This document shows, piece after piece, positions 18,373 to 26,763 of a stretch of DNA of 64,000 nt. The DNA is taken from the NCBI GenBank assembly GCA_029262615.1, contig JAJCZD010000013.1, positions 62,001 through 126,000 of the forward strand. Direction: 5' to 3'. Each line of letters starts with the position of its first letter. Within the stretch, counting starts at the first letter, position 1. The notes beneath the pieces were generated by a model. That model did not search any database. It worked only from the letters and a program-made list of their open reading frames with translations, and was not told the DNA's origin. Source of the stretch: Candidatus Babelota bacterium (GTDB taxonomy: Bacteria; Babelota; Babeliae; Babelales; Vermiphilaceae). Both the position numbers and the translations under genes were made by a program.

Positions 18373-18455
18373 ATACCTGTGTTCATGTTATTTCTAAAAT
18401 ATATTTTTAAACTTGCTGTAATAGGCACAGGCAAGGGACAAGCCAAGCCTAGGTT

Positions 18456-19463
18456 TTAAGCTCTTGTATTCTTCACTGGCAGTTTGTAAAAAAGTAATTT
18501 TGGTAATTTTCCTTGGCTACCAAAACTGTCTTTATTATACGTTACAATTATTTGCTGTTTCGGAAGGTAACAAACAATCGATCCTTTAAGGTCTGTTGAG
18601 GAATAAGCTTTTACTTTTGGGTCTAAGGGTAATATGGTAAACGTTTGGCCTATGTAAGGAAAACGTCCAGAAGCAATAACAAAGGAATTGTCACTAGGGA
18701 ATATACTTTTAATATTATCTATATACATATTTCTGACTTGCTTATGAGTATCGTTATGAATATCTAAAAGGGTAATCGTATTTTCCCTTTTTTGCGTGGC
18801 ACAAAAAGCATTATCAAGTAAAGAGGTTCTTCTTTTATTCCCAGTAGCTAGGTTGCCCAATTCTATTTTCCTATTACCCGTAGGGCACAAAATAATTACA
18901 GAATTGGAAGAGCCCACAATAATTTTTTCTGCTTTTGAATCAAAATGGCAGGAGTCGATTGATCTCTGTATGTAGTTGTTGAGTTCTTCCCCTGATTTAG
19001 TATCTAATACAATAACTTTTTTATTCCGACCGTTAGTCCCTATGGCAAGAATTTTCTTGTCATCTCTGCTAAATTCGGCACTATCTATAGAGTTCTTATC
19101 CAATTGATATACTATTTTTTCTTCTAATAAATCATATAGGTAAGCTTCATCAGTTTTTGCCATAGCTATCACCATATTGCCACATGAACTAAGAGCCAAT
19201 ATTTTATAGAAGTTAGTTTTGGTTACTTCAGTTTCCTTTTTTTTAGAGGTAAGATCAAAGCGCTTGAGAAGACCTTCAGATAACGTTACCACCTTTGATC
19301 CGTTACGATTAGCTACTGCTGTAGGGTCTTCTTCTTTGGTGCCTATTACTATTGAAGTCAACTTAGAAAGTTTCATATTTTTAGAATCTTTTTGCATCCC
19401 GTACAAAAAAGGGCTAAAAAATAGGAAGCTAAGTATAAGGATAAGACGAGTTTCTTTCTTCAT
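18456..19463 (-). CDS. Secreted WD40/beta-propeller-like protein
   Basis: A 335-residue protein with a clear signal peptide (LILILSFLFFSPFLYG, cleavage near residue 22). The rest is made of short beta-rich repeats with WD40-like periodicity: ILALSSCGNMVIAMAKTDEAYLYDL, SAEFSRDDKKILAIGTNGRNKKVIVLDT, SCHFDSKAEKIIVGSSNSVIIL. Conserved WD dipeptides are missing, so the propeller call is structural inference. It lies on the opposite strand to its neighbours, between two copies of a 35-bp repeat. Confidence 0.55.
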   Translation of the reverse strand: MKKETRLILILSFLFFSPFLYGMQKDSKNMKLSKLTSIVIGTKEEDPTAVANRNGSKVVTLSEGLLKRFDLTSKKKETEVTKTNFYKILALSSCGNMVIAMAKTDEAYLYDLLEEKIVYQLDKNSIDSAEFSRDDKKILAIGTNGRNKKVIVLDTKSGEELNNYIQRSIDSCHFDSKAEKIIVGSSNSVIILCPTGNRKIELGNLATGNKRRTSLLDNAFCATQKRENTITLLDIHNDTHKQVRNMYIDNIKSIFPSDNSFVIASGRFPYIGQTFTILPLDPKVKAYSSTDLKGSIVCYLPKQQIIVTYNKDSFGSQGKLPKLLFYKLPVKNTRA

Positions 19464-19963
19464 GAAATAACCTTATTATTTGATTTTATAATATTAATTA
19501 TTCCCTTTATTATAGCACAATAATCAGCTTTTATTAAATTAGTATAAAACAGAACTTCAATTATTTTAGCAAAGAAATGTATGAATCATGATCAACAGAA
19601 TACAAAAAATAACTTCAAGGTAAAATGGTTCATATAATTTTTAATTTACCCTTTTCCTTTATCAACTACATTTATCAACTAAATTTTTGCTATGTTTTAT
19701 AATCTTCTTTATCTATCTATCTGCTAACGCAAAAAGGTTTATTTTGCAGCAGGCAACTGGTAAAAGAGGCTAAAAAAGGCCAATAACCCTCTCTGGGGGC
19801 TTGACACGTCTGGTACACTATTAAAGTACCCAAAAAAGGCTAAGATAGGGCATTTTCCCTGGTTAAGCCAAAAAAGAAAAAGTTAGTTTGAAGCAAAAGT
19901 GATAAAAAAATCATTTTTTCTAATGGTCACATTATTATTAAATTCCAGGAAAGTGGGGATTAT
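19464..19963. other. Intergenic region, 500 bases, no gene seen
   Basis: Divergent spacer between the propeller-like gene and the split-barrel gene. It contains a 13-bp tandem duplication (TTTATCAACTACA/TTTATCAACTAAA, 19658-19683), a short TATC run near 19711, copy 2 of the 35-bp repeat, and a lone TTGACA near 19801 without a convincing -10. I see no open frame or RNA gene. Confidence 0.6.
19752..19786 (+). repeat. 35-bp direct repeat, copy 2
   Basis: A near copy (32 of 35 identical) of the last 35 bases of the DUF4381-like gene at 18338-18372, including the stop codon. Here it has no open frame around it. The same orientation and the intervening reversed gene suggest a gene insertion or a partial duplication. 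Confidence 0.8.
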
Positions 19964-20425
19964 ATGGCAAAACATGTCGGTGTTAAGTTGCCTGAAGATT
20001 TAGTAAATATTTTAAAAAAAGAAAAAACTGTCGGTGTTCTTGCAACATTTTCAGAAAAAGGGCTACCACACACAACACCTATTCAATGTGTGTACCCGAA
20101 GGGAACCGAAAGTTTGCTGATCTCTATTCATAAAGATCATACTGGCTACCATAATATGGTTTGGCAAAAAAAAGTAATGATGTGCTTTTTGGATGAAGGC
20201 AATGTAGCCTATAGTGTTTTAGGGCGTGCTGGTGTGGTTCGTGCACCATCTTTAGTTCATCCATTGATGAATGTGGTACGCATTGATATTATTGACATCA
20301 AAAGTGACCGGTCTGTATTAACAAAAGTTGAATCAGGAGTTCGCTGGTCATATACTTCTTGGGAAGCGGAAGAACTAACAAATGCACTCATGGGCGAATT
20401 AAAAGAGCTTTCCAAAACATTATAA
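19964..20425 (+). CDS. Pyridoxamine 5'-phosphate oxidase-like FMN split-barrel protein
   Basis: A 153-residue split-barrel protein. The N-terminal strand pair VGVLATFSEKGLPHTTPIQCVYP and the central SLLISIHKDHTGYHNMVWQKKVMMCFLDEGNVAYSVLGRAGVV pattern match the PNPOx-like flavin-binding family. Substrate and cofactor cannot be deduced; it is unlikely to be PdxH itself. The ATG is preceded by a purine-rich GGAAAGTGGGGA. It is followed after 10 bases by the coiled-coil membrane protein gene. Confidence 0.7.
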   Translation: MAKHVGVKLPEDLVNILKKEKTVGVLATFSEKGLPHTTPIQCVYPKGTESLLISIHKDHTGYHNMVWQKKVMMCFLDEGNVAYSVLGRAGVVRAPSLVHPLMNVVRIDIIDIKSDRSVLTKVESGVRWSYTSWEAEELTNALMGELKELSKTL

Positions 20426-20435
20426 AAGGAAAGAT

Positions 20436-21806
20436 ATGCGTTGGGCAGTGATTTTTTTTGTATTATTTGTACTCGGCTTTAATTCTGGATTTGTACTCTA
20501 TGCACAAGAAAATGAAGAACCTACTACGCAGGTAGTTGGTGCTGAAGATGCGCAGAAAACGCAAGAGCAAGATTCAACCGAGCCTGAAACAGAAGAGACA
20601 GACGATGAGGCTGCTCAAGAACCAACTGAAAATAAAGAGACCTCAGAAAAGCCAGTGGAGCAAGAAGAGGCAAAACCGGCTGAAGAAAGTTCCAAAGAAG
20701 ATCCAACTGTTCAAGAACCAATTGAAAATAAAGAGACCTTAGTTGAGCCTAAACAAGAAGAATCAAAAGAGGCTGAAGAAACACCTGTTCCAAAAATTGA
20801 TACGGTGAGTTTGCAAGAACCTAAAGGTAATTGGTTATTAAAACGATATTGGTGGATGGAAGGGGAGCGTCAATATGAAAAGATAAAACAAATTGTACAA
20901 GAAATATTAGAAACCCGTACTTCATTTACTACTATGCGCAATGACCTTGACCGGCAGATATTTGATCCGTTTTATCGTACTGTTGGTATTTCTCAAGGTG
21001 AGTTGCAAGTTACGATTAATAATTTAATTGAGCAATTAGAAGAAGAGCGTCAAGAGGGTGATTTATCACCTGATGAGTTAAAACTATTAGAAACGGTACA
21101 AGCAGAAAAAGAAACATTAGAAGAATTACAAAAAGAAGTAGATTCAATTGTTACTATGGAAGGTACGGTTGATGAGGCATTAAATAAGCTGTATGAGCAA
21201 ATTAATCGTGCTCGCTCCTATGATAAAAAAGCATGGGATGCATTTAAGCAAATTGCGCGTGAATTATCCGATTCAAGAGCTCATGAGTTATATCTTTCTA
21301 TAGAGGCTGCCCTTAAAAACGTTAAAGGGATTGCAGAATACATTAAAGGCTCTTATAGCAGTTATTTTAATGACCTAGCACAAACAGCAAAAGATCAAGT
21401 TGAAAAAATTAAGTCTGCTGTTGATCAACTCAAAGAAAAAGGCATTGATCTTACAAAAAAAGCACAAGAATATGATGAAGAAGATTTGCAAGCAGCAAAG
21501 AAACAACAAGAAGCAAAAGAGGAAGAAGCAATTAAAGCTGCAATAGCAAAAACAAAATCTGAGCTATGGTTAGGCCATCGTATTTCTTCATTTATCACCA
21601 CTCCCTTGGTATGGCTTGGCAATATCGTTGCATGGCCTTTTACTACGGTATATCAGTTTATTTTTGGCAAAAAGAAAAAAATTTCTCAACCAATTGTACA
21701 AGAAGAATTAGTTGAAGAAAAAATTACTGAGTTTACTGAACAACCAAAAGAAAAGTCAGAAGAAGAGCTAAATGAGGAACAAAACAATATAGCACAAGAG
21801 AGTTGA
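20436..21806 (+). CDS. Acidic coiled-coil protein with N-terminal signal, unrecognised
   Basis: A 456-residue protein. It has an N-terminal hydrophobic segment (WAVIFFVLFVLGFNSGFVLYA), then about 100 residues very rich in Glu, Pro, Thr and Lys containing two copies of a QEPxENKET unit. Long amphipathic helices follow (coiled coil, about residues 150-370), then a hydrophobic stretch near the C-terminus (SFITTPLVWLGNIVAWPFTTVYQFIFG) with a basic KKKK and an acidic tail. Anchored at both ends, it could span or line the periplasm. No family recognised. Confidence 0.7.
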   Translation: MRWAVIFFVLFVLGFNSGFVLYAQENEEPTTQVVGAEDAQKTQEQDSTEPETEETDDEAAQEPTENKETSEKPVEQEEAKPAEESSKEDPTVQEPIENKETLVEPKQEESKEAEETPVPKIDTVSLQEPKGNWLLKRYWWMEGERQYEKIKQIVQEILETRTSFTTMRNDLDRQIFDPFYRTVGISQGELQVTINNLIEQLEEERQEGDLSPDELKLLETVQAEKETLEELQKEVDSIVTMEGTVDEALNKLYEQINRARSYDKKAWDAFKQIARELSDSRAHELYLSIEAALKNVKGIAEYIKGSYSSYFNDLAQTAKDQVEKIKSAVDQLKEKGIDLTKKAQEYDEEDLQAAKKQQEAKEEEAIKAAIAKTKSELWLGHRISSFITTPLVWLGNIVAWPFTTVYQFIFGKKKKISQPIVQEELVEEKITEFTEQPKEKSEEELNEEQNNIAQES

Positions 21807-21927
21807 GTGTATTGGTATTGATACTCGAGTAAGCTTAAGAGATAAGTTTCATTTTCTCCTATATTTAAACAAGCCTTAGTTTGCTAATAATCGTCTTTTT
21901 TGATACATTTTATTTATTATTTTGTAT

Positions 21928-22014
21928 GCCGAGGTGGTGAAATTGGTAGACACGCAAGCTTGAGGGGCTTGTGGGAGAAATCCTGTAGGGGTTCGAGTCC
22001 CCTCCTCGGTACCA
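21928..22014 (+). tRNA. tRNA-Leu (anticodon GAG)
   Basis: An 87-nt class II tRNA with a long variable arm. Acceptor GCCGAGG pairs with CCTCGGT (one G:U), the anticodon stem AAGC/GCTT surrounds loop TTGAGGG (anticodon GAG), the T-arm GGGG TTCGAGT CCCC is intact, and CCA is encoded. The D-arm has the leucine-type TGGTGAAATTGGTAGACACG. Confidence 0.95.
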
Positions 22015-22066
22015 TACTTCGCATAAAGCTTCGTATGGCAGGCCATCTTCCACATAATGAAGATTG
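22012..22066 (+). repeat. tRNA-trailing palindromic repeat, copy A
   Basis: CCATAC, starting inside the tRNA-Leu CCA end, pairs with GTATGG at 22033-22038. It is followed by CAGGCCA and a second hairpin ATCTTC...GAAGAT. The same CCATAC...GTATGGCAGGCCA arrangement follows tRNA-Val at 37197-37244, so it is a repeated element, possibly a terminator or a tRNA 3'-processing signal. Confidence 0.6.
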
Positions 22067-22104
22067 TAAGAAATTGAAAATTAAACTTTATAAAGGAGAT
22101 TTTT

Positions 22105-23637
22105 ATGGCGTCCCTGCAAAAAATGGCAACCTCTGGGTTAGCATTTTGGATATTAGTTGCAGCAATTGGTTTATATACAGTTTGGCCACTGCGCAAGTCA
22201 TTAAAATTTGGTATCGACCTGGTTGGGGGCACGTATATCACTTTGTCTGTTCAGACCGAAAAAGCTATTGAATCTTTTCTTATTAACCAAATGAAAGCAT
22301 TAAAAAGTGGTTTGCAAAAAAGCACTAAGCCGGTACCCATTTCTGAGGCTATTAAAGATCACACTATAGAACTATCCTTCTCTTCACTTGCAGATGCACA
22401 ACAAGCAGCAAATTACTTAGAAAGCCAAAAAAGAGATCTGACAATTTCTACACAAGCTTCTACTATAGTTCTTTCCTTGCCAGAAAAGGTTGCAAGTAGA
22501 ATAAAAGAAGCGGCAGTGCAAAGTAATATAGAAGTCTTACGTACACGGCTGGATAAATTATCAGTTTCAGAAATAACTATTGCCCAACAGGGTGAAAAAG
22601 AGATCATTGTTGAATTGCCAGATGTTTCAGATCCTCAAAAAGCAAAAGCAATGATCGGTAAAGCGGCAGTTCTAGATTTTAGACTTGTAGAAAAAACTGC
22701 ACGCTCTCAAGAGGATATATTATATGATTATGATGGTGAGCTGCCTGCTGATAAAGAAATTTTGCCGGGCAAAGAAGGCCTCTTTTATCTGGTTACAAAA
22801 TATCCAGAGGTGACTGGTGCTGATCTTGTTACCGCTCACCCTGAATTTGCTCCTGGCCAAGGTCCAGTTGTGGCATTCAAACTTACTCCTGATGGTGGTC
22901 AACGCTTTCATGATTTGACCAGTCCAAATTATGGCAAATCGCTGGCTATAGTTTTGGATGGGGTGATTATTGGTGCTCCAAATATTAGTAGCACTGAAAT
23001 GTATAGCGGCGGCCAAATTTCTGGCCAAACCTCAGATTCTGCAAAAGAATTAGCATTATTGCTTAAGTCGGGTGCTTTTGTTGCGCCAGTTACTTTTGAA
23101 GAAGAGCGACAAATTGGTCCTTCTCTTGGTGAACAGTCAATCAAGCAGGGGCTGCTTTCATGCGTGGTTGGTCTAGGTTTATTGTTCATCTTTAGTGTTT
23201 TTTATTACAAATTAAGTGGTTTATTTGCCTTTATTGCTTTGCTATATAACCTATTGCTCGTTGTTTTTGCTTTAGCTTATTTACGAGCTACTCTCACTCT
23301 ACCTGGTATTGCTGGTATGGTTTTAACCATTGGTATGGCAGTTGATGCTTCAATTTTGATTTATGAACGTATCAAAGAAGAATTTGCAAGTGGGATAAGC
23401 TTCAATAAGGCAGTTCAGCAGGGTTTTTCTAGTGCTATGACCGTTATTTTAGATGCGAATATAACTACCTTAATCGTGGGCCTAGTCTTACTTAAATTTG
23501 GTACTGGACCGATTAAGGGCTTTGCCGTAACAATGATTTTTGGTATTCTGGCAACCTTAATAACAGGCTTATTTTTCTTAAAATCACTATTTAACTTTGT
23601 TTTAAGTAACTTTAAAGTAAACAAAATTAGTATTTAG
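22105..23637 (+). CDS. secD: Protein translocase subunit SecD
   Basis: Inner-membrane component of SecDF, which uses the proton gradient to pull exported proteins into the periplasm. The 510-residue product has TM1 followed by the GIDLVGGTYITL motif. A large periplasmic P1 region follows (VLRTRLDKLSVSEITIAQQGEKEIIVELP, AAVLDFRLVE), and then the five-helix C-terminal RND block (LPGIAGMVLTIGMAVDASILIYERIKEE, ANITTLIVGLVLLKFGTGPIKGFAVTMIFG). A strong AAAGGAG precedes the ATG. secF, usually next, is absent: a tRNA and pgsA follow instead. Confidence 0.95.
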   Translation: MASLQKMATSGLAFWILVAAIGLYTVWPLRKSLKFGIDLVGGTYITLSVQTEKAIESFLINQMKALKSGLQKSTKPVPISEAIKDHTIELSFSSLADAQQAANYLESQKRDLTISTQASTIVLSLPEKVASRIKEAAVQSNIEVLRTRLDKLSVSEITIAQQGEKEIIVELPDVSDPQKAKAMIGKAAVLDFRLVEKTARSQEDILYDYDGELPADKEILPGKEGLFYLVTKYPEVTGADLVTAHPEFAPGQGPVVAFKLTPDGGQRFHDLTSPNYGKSLAIVLDGVIIGAPNISSTEMYSGGQISGQTSDSAKELALLLKSGAFVAPVTFEEERQIGPSLGEQSIKQGLLSCVVGLGLLFIFSVFYYKLSGLFAFIALLYNLLLVVFALAYLRATLTLPGIAGMVLTIGMAVDASILIYERIKEEFASGISFNKAVQQGFSSAMTVILDANITTLIVGLVLLKFGTGPIKGFAVTMIFGILATLITGLFFLKSLFNFVLSNFKVNKISI

Positions 23638-23658
23638 TATATATTTAGTATTAATAGG

Positions 23659-23735
23659 GGCGATGTAGCTCAGTTGGTTAGAGCGGCGGAATCATAATCC
23701 GTAGGTCCGGGGTTCGAGTCCCTGCATCGCTACCA
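23659..23735 (+). tRNA. tRNA-Met, elongator type (anticodon CAT)
   Basis: A 77-nt tRNA with encoded CCA. Acceptor GGCGATG pairs with CATCGCT through a G:U at the first position, anticodon stem CGGA/TCCG encloses loop ATCATAA (anticodon CAT), and the T-arm CGGGG TTCGAGT CCCTG is present. It lacks the three G:C pairs of initiator anticodon stems. It could instead be tRNA-Ile2; the other CAT tRNA is at 9306. Confidence 0.93.
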
Positions 23736-23760
23736 AATTGAAATTCAAAAAGGGTTATCG

Positions 23761-24363
23761 ATGGTTAGCAAGCAAGTCAATGTACCGTTATGGTTAACTA
23801 TTGGTCGCTTAGTTCTCTCACCTCTTCTTTTACCATTATTGATGTTTTATTTATTACCCCTTAATTATTTATGGGTTAATTGTCTGTTGGCGGGGTTGTT
23901 TTTTCTATTTGGGCTTACTGATTTTTTTGATGGTTATTTGGCTCGCAAGTATCAACAGGAAACATCACTAGGAAAAATACTAGATCCGATTGCAGACAAA
24001 TCTTTGGTATATTCTGCACTTATTACCTTGGTTGCTATTAATAAATTATATTTTTATTGGGCGATTTTATTAATAGGCAGAGAATTTTTTGTTATGGGGC
24101 TGCGTATTGTTGCTCTTGAGCATACTATTTCAATCGATGTTTCATTGCTGAGTAAAATTAAAACAATAGCGCAGATGGCCATGATTATGGTTATTATTAT
24201 AAACCCATTTTGGCAACTTGGATTCTCGGGTGCGACAAAGTGGAATGCGGTTGAAGGAATTTTAATTGGCCTAACCATTTTGTTATCACTCTATACCGCA
24301 TCAGAGTATTACCAATCATTTTGGAAACAAATAGAATCCCAAGAAAAAAATGATATTTTTTAG
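23761..24363 (+). CDS. pgsA: CDP-diacylglycerol-glycerol-3-phosphate 3-phosphatidyltransferase
   Basis: Membrane enzyme making phosphatidylglycerol phosphate. The CDP-alcohol phosphotransferase motif is complete: DGYLARKYQQETSLGKILDPIADK near residues 59-82 (DGxxAR, then GxxxDxxxD). Several hydrophobic helices span the 200 residues, and the N-terminus VPLWLTIGRLVLSPLL is typical of PgsA. plsY follows after 8 bases, forming a phospholipid pair. Confidence 0.9.
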   Translation: MVSKQVNVPLWLTIGRLVLSPLLLPLLMFYLLPLNYLWVNCLLAGLFFLFGLTDFFDGYLARKYQQETSLGKILDPIADKSLVYSALITLVAINKLYFYWAILLIGREFFVMGLRIVALEHTISIDVSLLSKIKTIAQMAMIMVIIINPFWQLGFSGATKWNAVEGILIGLTILLSLYTASEYYQSFWKQIESQEKNDIF

Positions 24364-24371
24364 GATGTTCA

Positions 24372-24932
24372 ATGATCCTTATTTCTCTTTTAATTTTTGC
24401 CTATCTGATAGGCTCAATTCCAATTGGTTGGCTAATTTCGCGCTCTCTTGGCATTCGAGATATTAAAACGGTTGGTTCTGGCAATATAGGTGCGACAAAT
24501 GTTGCACGAGTATGTGGTTGGCAATGGTTCCTGGTTGTTTTTTTACTTGACGGGTCAAGGGCCTATTTTTATTTATTGTTTTCGTCTTTGTTTGTGGATT
24601 CAATTTATGAGTTATTATTTATAGCCTTTGCGCTTTTATTGGGTAATACGTGCTCACTTTTCCTGCAGTTTAGTGGCGGAAAGGGCGTCGCAACGTTTTT
24701 AGGTCTACTCCTTTTTTTACAACCCATTTATACTATTATCTTGGTTGCTAGTTGGTTACTATTTTTATTGCTTTTTAAAGTAGTTGGTATTGCATCTGTT
24801 GGAATGATGTTACTATTTCCGGTTATCTGTATTTTTAATAGTTGCTCCACCGGTTTACTTTTGTTTAGTGTGGGGGTAGCAGGATGGATTACTTGGTTAC
24901 ATAAAAAAAATATTTCTCAATTTTTGTCTTAG
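24372..24932 (+). CDS. plsY: Acyl-phosphate:glycerol-3-phosphate acyltransferase PlsY
   Basis: Integral membrane enzyme adding the first acyl chain to glycerol 3-phosphate. The 186-residue product has the PlsY motifs: GSIPIGWLISR near residue 13, VGSGNIGATNVARVCG near 35-50 and FSGGKGVATFLG near 100. It is downstream of pgsA and upstream of the DNA ligase gene. Confidence 0.93.
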   Translation: MILISLLIFAYLIGSIPIGWLISRSLGIRDIKTVGSGNIGATNVARVCGWQWFLVVFLLDGSRAYFYLLFSSLFVDSIYELLFIAFALLLGNTCSLFLQFSGGKGVATFLGLLLFLQPIYTIILVASWLLFLLLFKVVGIASVGMMLLFPVICIFNSCSTGLLLFSVGVAGWITWLHKKNISQFLS

Positions 24933-24950
24933 TGGAAAAAAGGACGTAGC

Positions 24951-26702
24951 GTGAAATTTAAACAGGTTGCCAAAACATTTTCTCAAATAGAAGATACCAG
25001 TTCTCGTCTTGAGATCACAGAATTACTTGCTGATTTACTAAAAAAAGTAACGCCGCAAGAAGCAAGCATAATTTCCAATTTATCTTTGGGCCAGTTAAAC
25101 CCACCATATATTGGTACGCAGTTTAATATTGCCTCCAAAACAATGATCAAAATTCTTGCAAAATTATTAAACAAAGATGAAAAAGAAATAAAAACACAAG
25201 CACAAAAATTGGGTGATTTAGGGCTTGTTGCAGCCCAAGGTGACTGGCAAGCTGCAGAAGATTTGACTCTCAAGCAAGTAAATGATCGCTTGCATGAGAT
25301 TGAAAAAGTCTCTGGAGTTGGCTCAACTGAAGAAAAAATTAACCAACTTGAAAACTTGCTTTCCGGCCTTACACCAGAGTCTGCAAAATTTGTAGTACGA
25401 ATTGTTTTGGGTAAGCTTCGTCTTGGCTTTTCTGATATGACTTTGGTTGATGCATTTTCCTGGATGGAAGTGGGTAATAAGTCATTGCGTGCAATTATAG
25501 AAGATGCATATAACGTTTGTGCTGATATTGGTTTGATTGCACAAACTATCAAAGAAGAAAAAGGTATCAACGCATTAAAAAAGATGAAAGTCCAAATTGG
25601 TATTCCAATTCGGCTAGCTGCAGCTGAGCGTTTACCAACAGCAAAAGATATTTTTGATAAAATTGGTAAATGTGTTGCACAACAGAAACTGGATGGTTTT
25701 CGGTTGCAAATTCATCTTGATAAAACAGGTAAGAAGCCAAAAATAAAATTTTATTCCCGTAACCTGCAAGATATGTCTTATATGTTTCCTGATCTTGTAA
25801 AAGAATTAGAAAAACTACATGTAAAAACATTAATTTGTGAGGGAGAAGCGATCGTGTATGACCAGAATGCTGGTCAATTTTCTCCATTTCAAGAAACGGT
25901 TAAGCGTAAAAGAAAACATGATATTGAAAAAGTAGCACAGGAGCTGCCGTTACAACTTTTTGTATTTGATCTGTTGTATTTAAATGGTGAACAACTTCTT
26001 GACAAAACTCATGCGGTTCGTCGCCAAACAATGGAGCAACTATTAAAAGGATTCAAATCAGAAAATATAAAAATAGTTGATGAGGAAGAAATTTTATCTG
26101 CTGACCAACTTGAGCAATATTTCCTTGATGCAATCGATCATGGTCTTGAAGGATTGGTGGTTAAAAGAACCCAAGCTGAATATAAACCCGGTAAACGTAA
26201 TTTTAACTGGATTAAATTAAAACGCTCTGAGGGGGGCCGATTAGAAGATACACTTGATACCGTAATTCTTGGCTATTATCTGGGGACCGGCAAACGTACA
26301 GCATTTGGTATTGGTGCATTGCTGGTGGGCGTTTATAATAAAAAAGAAGACGTGTTCCAAACTATTGCAAAAATTGGTACTGGTTTGACGGACCAAAAAT
26401 GGAAAGATGTTAAAAAGGAATGTGATAAATATAAAGTCAAAGAACAACCAAAAAACATTATCTGTGCAAAAGAATTATACCCAGATGTTTGGTTATCTCC
26501 CGAATTAGTGTGTCAAGCTTGGGCGGATGAGATTTCCTTATCACCACGCCATTCAGCTGGCCAAACAGACAAAGTTATCGGTTTCTCACTGCGGTTCCCT
26601 CGGTTTATGAAGCTTCGTGAGGATAAAGGGCCCTATGAAGCAACAACCGTTACAGAGATTAGTAGATTATATGAAGATCAATTTATTACGAAAAATAGAT
26701 AA
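24951..26702 (+). CDS. ATP-dependent DNA ligase, archaeal/eukaryotic ligase-I type
   Basis: Seals nicks in duplex DNA using ATP. The 583-residue product (GTG start after AAAGGACG) has an N-terminal all-helical DNA-binding domain (about residues 1-170), then the nucleotidyltransferase domain with motif I KLDG (Lys246). Motifs III (LICEGEAIVYD), IIIa (LQLFVFDLLYLNG), IV (LEGLVVKR) and V (NWIKLKR) follow, and then an OB-fold. This three-domain form is standard in archaea; most bacteria replicate with NAD-dependent LigA. Whether a ligA exists elsewhere is not visible. It ends at a bidirectional terminator. Confidence 0.93.
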   Translation: MKFKQVAKTFSQIEDTSSRLEITELLADLLKKVTPQEASIISNLSLGQLNPPYIGTQFNIASKTMIKILAKLLNKDEKEIKTQAQKLGDLGLVAAQGDWQAAEDLTLKQVNDRLHEIEKVSGVGSTEEKINQLENLLSGLTPESAKFVVRIVLGKLRLGFSDMTLVDAFSWMEVGNKSLRAIIEDAYNVCADIGLIAQTIKEEKGINALKKMKVQIGIPIRLAAAERLPTAKDIFDKIGKCVAQQKLDGFRLQIHLDKTGKKPKIKFYSRNLQDMSYMFPDLVKELEKLHVKTLICEGEAIVYDQNAGQFSPFQETVKRKRKHDIEKVAQELPLQLFVFDLLYLNGEQLLDKTHAVRRQTMEQLLKGFKSENIKIVDEEEILSADQLEQYFLDAIDHGLEGLVVKRTQAEYKPGKRNFNWIKLKRSEGGRLEDTLDTVILGYYLGTGKRTAFGIGALLVGVYNKKEDVFQTIAKIGTGLTDQKWKDVKKECDKYKVKEQPKNIICAKELYPDVWLSPELVCQAWADEISLSPRHSAGQTDKVIGFSLRFPRFMKLREDKGPYEATTVTEISRLYEDQFITKNR

Positions 26703-26711
26703 GTTATTCTA

Positions 26712-26754
26712 GCAATAAAAAAGGCCGCTTTTAAAGCGGCCTTTTTTATTGCTA
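26712..26754. terminator. Bidirectional rho-independent terminator
   Basis: A long palindrome, AGCAATAAAAAAGGCCGC with its complement around a TTTTAAA centre. It has a GC-rich core and A/T runs on both sides, so it can work on either strand. It separates the convergent ligase gene and the secreted-protein gene at 26764. Confidence 0.9.
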
Positions 26755-26763
26755 ATTTTTGTT

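Noticed and set aside
19801-19830. Promoter with perfect TTGACA
   Set aside because: No -10 hexamer at suitable spacing; kept only as a remark in the intergenic entry.
20524-20742. Open frames on both strands inside the acidic N-terminal region of the coiled-coil protein
   Set aside because: They arise from biased Glu/Lys/Pro codon repeats and are shadows of the real frame.
22413-23624. Several minus-strand open frames across secD
   Set aside because: Shadows of the strongly supported SecD frame; none has a ribosome-binding site or recognisable domain.
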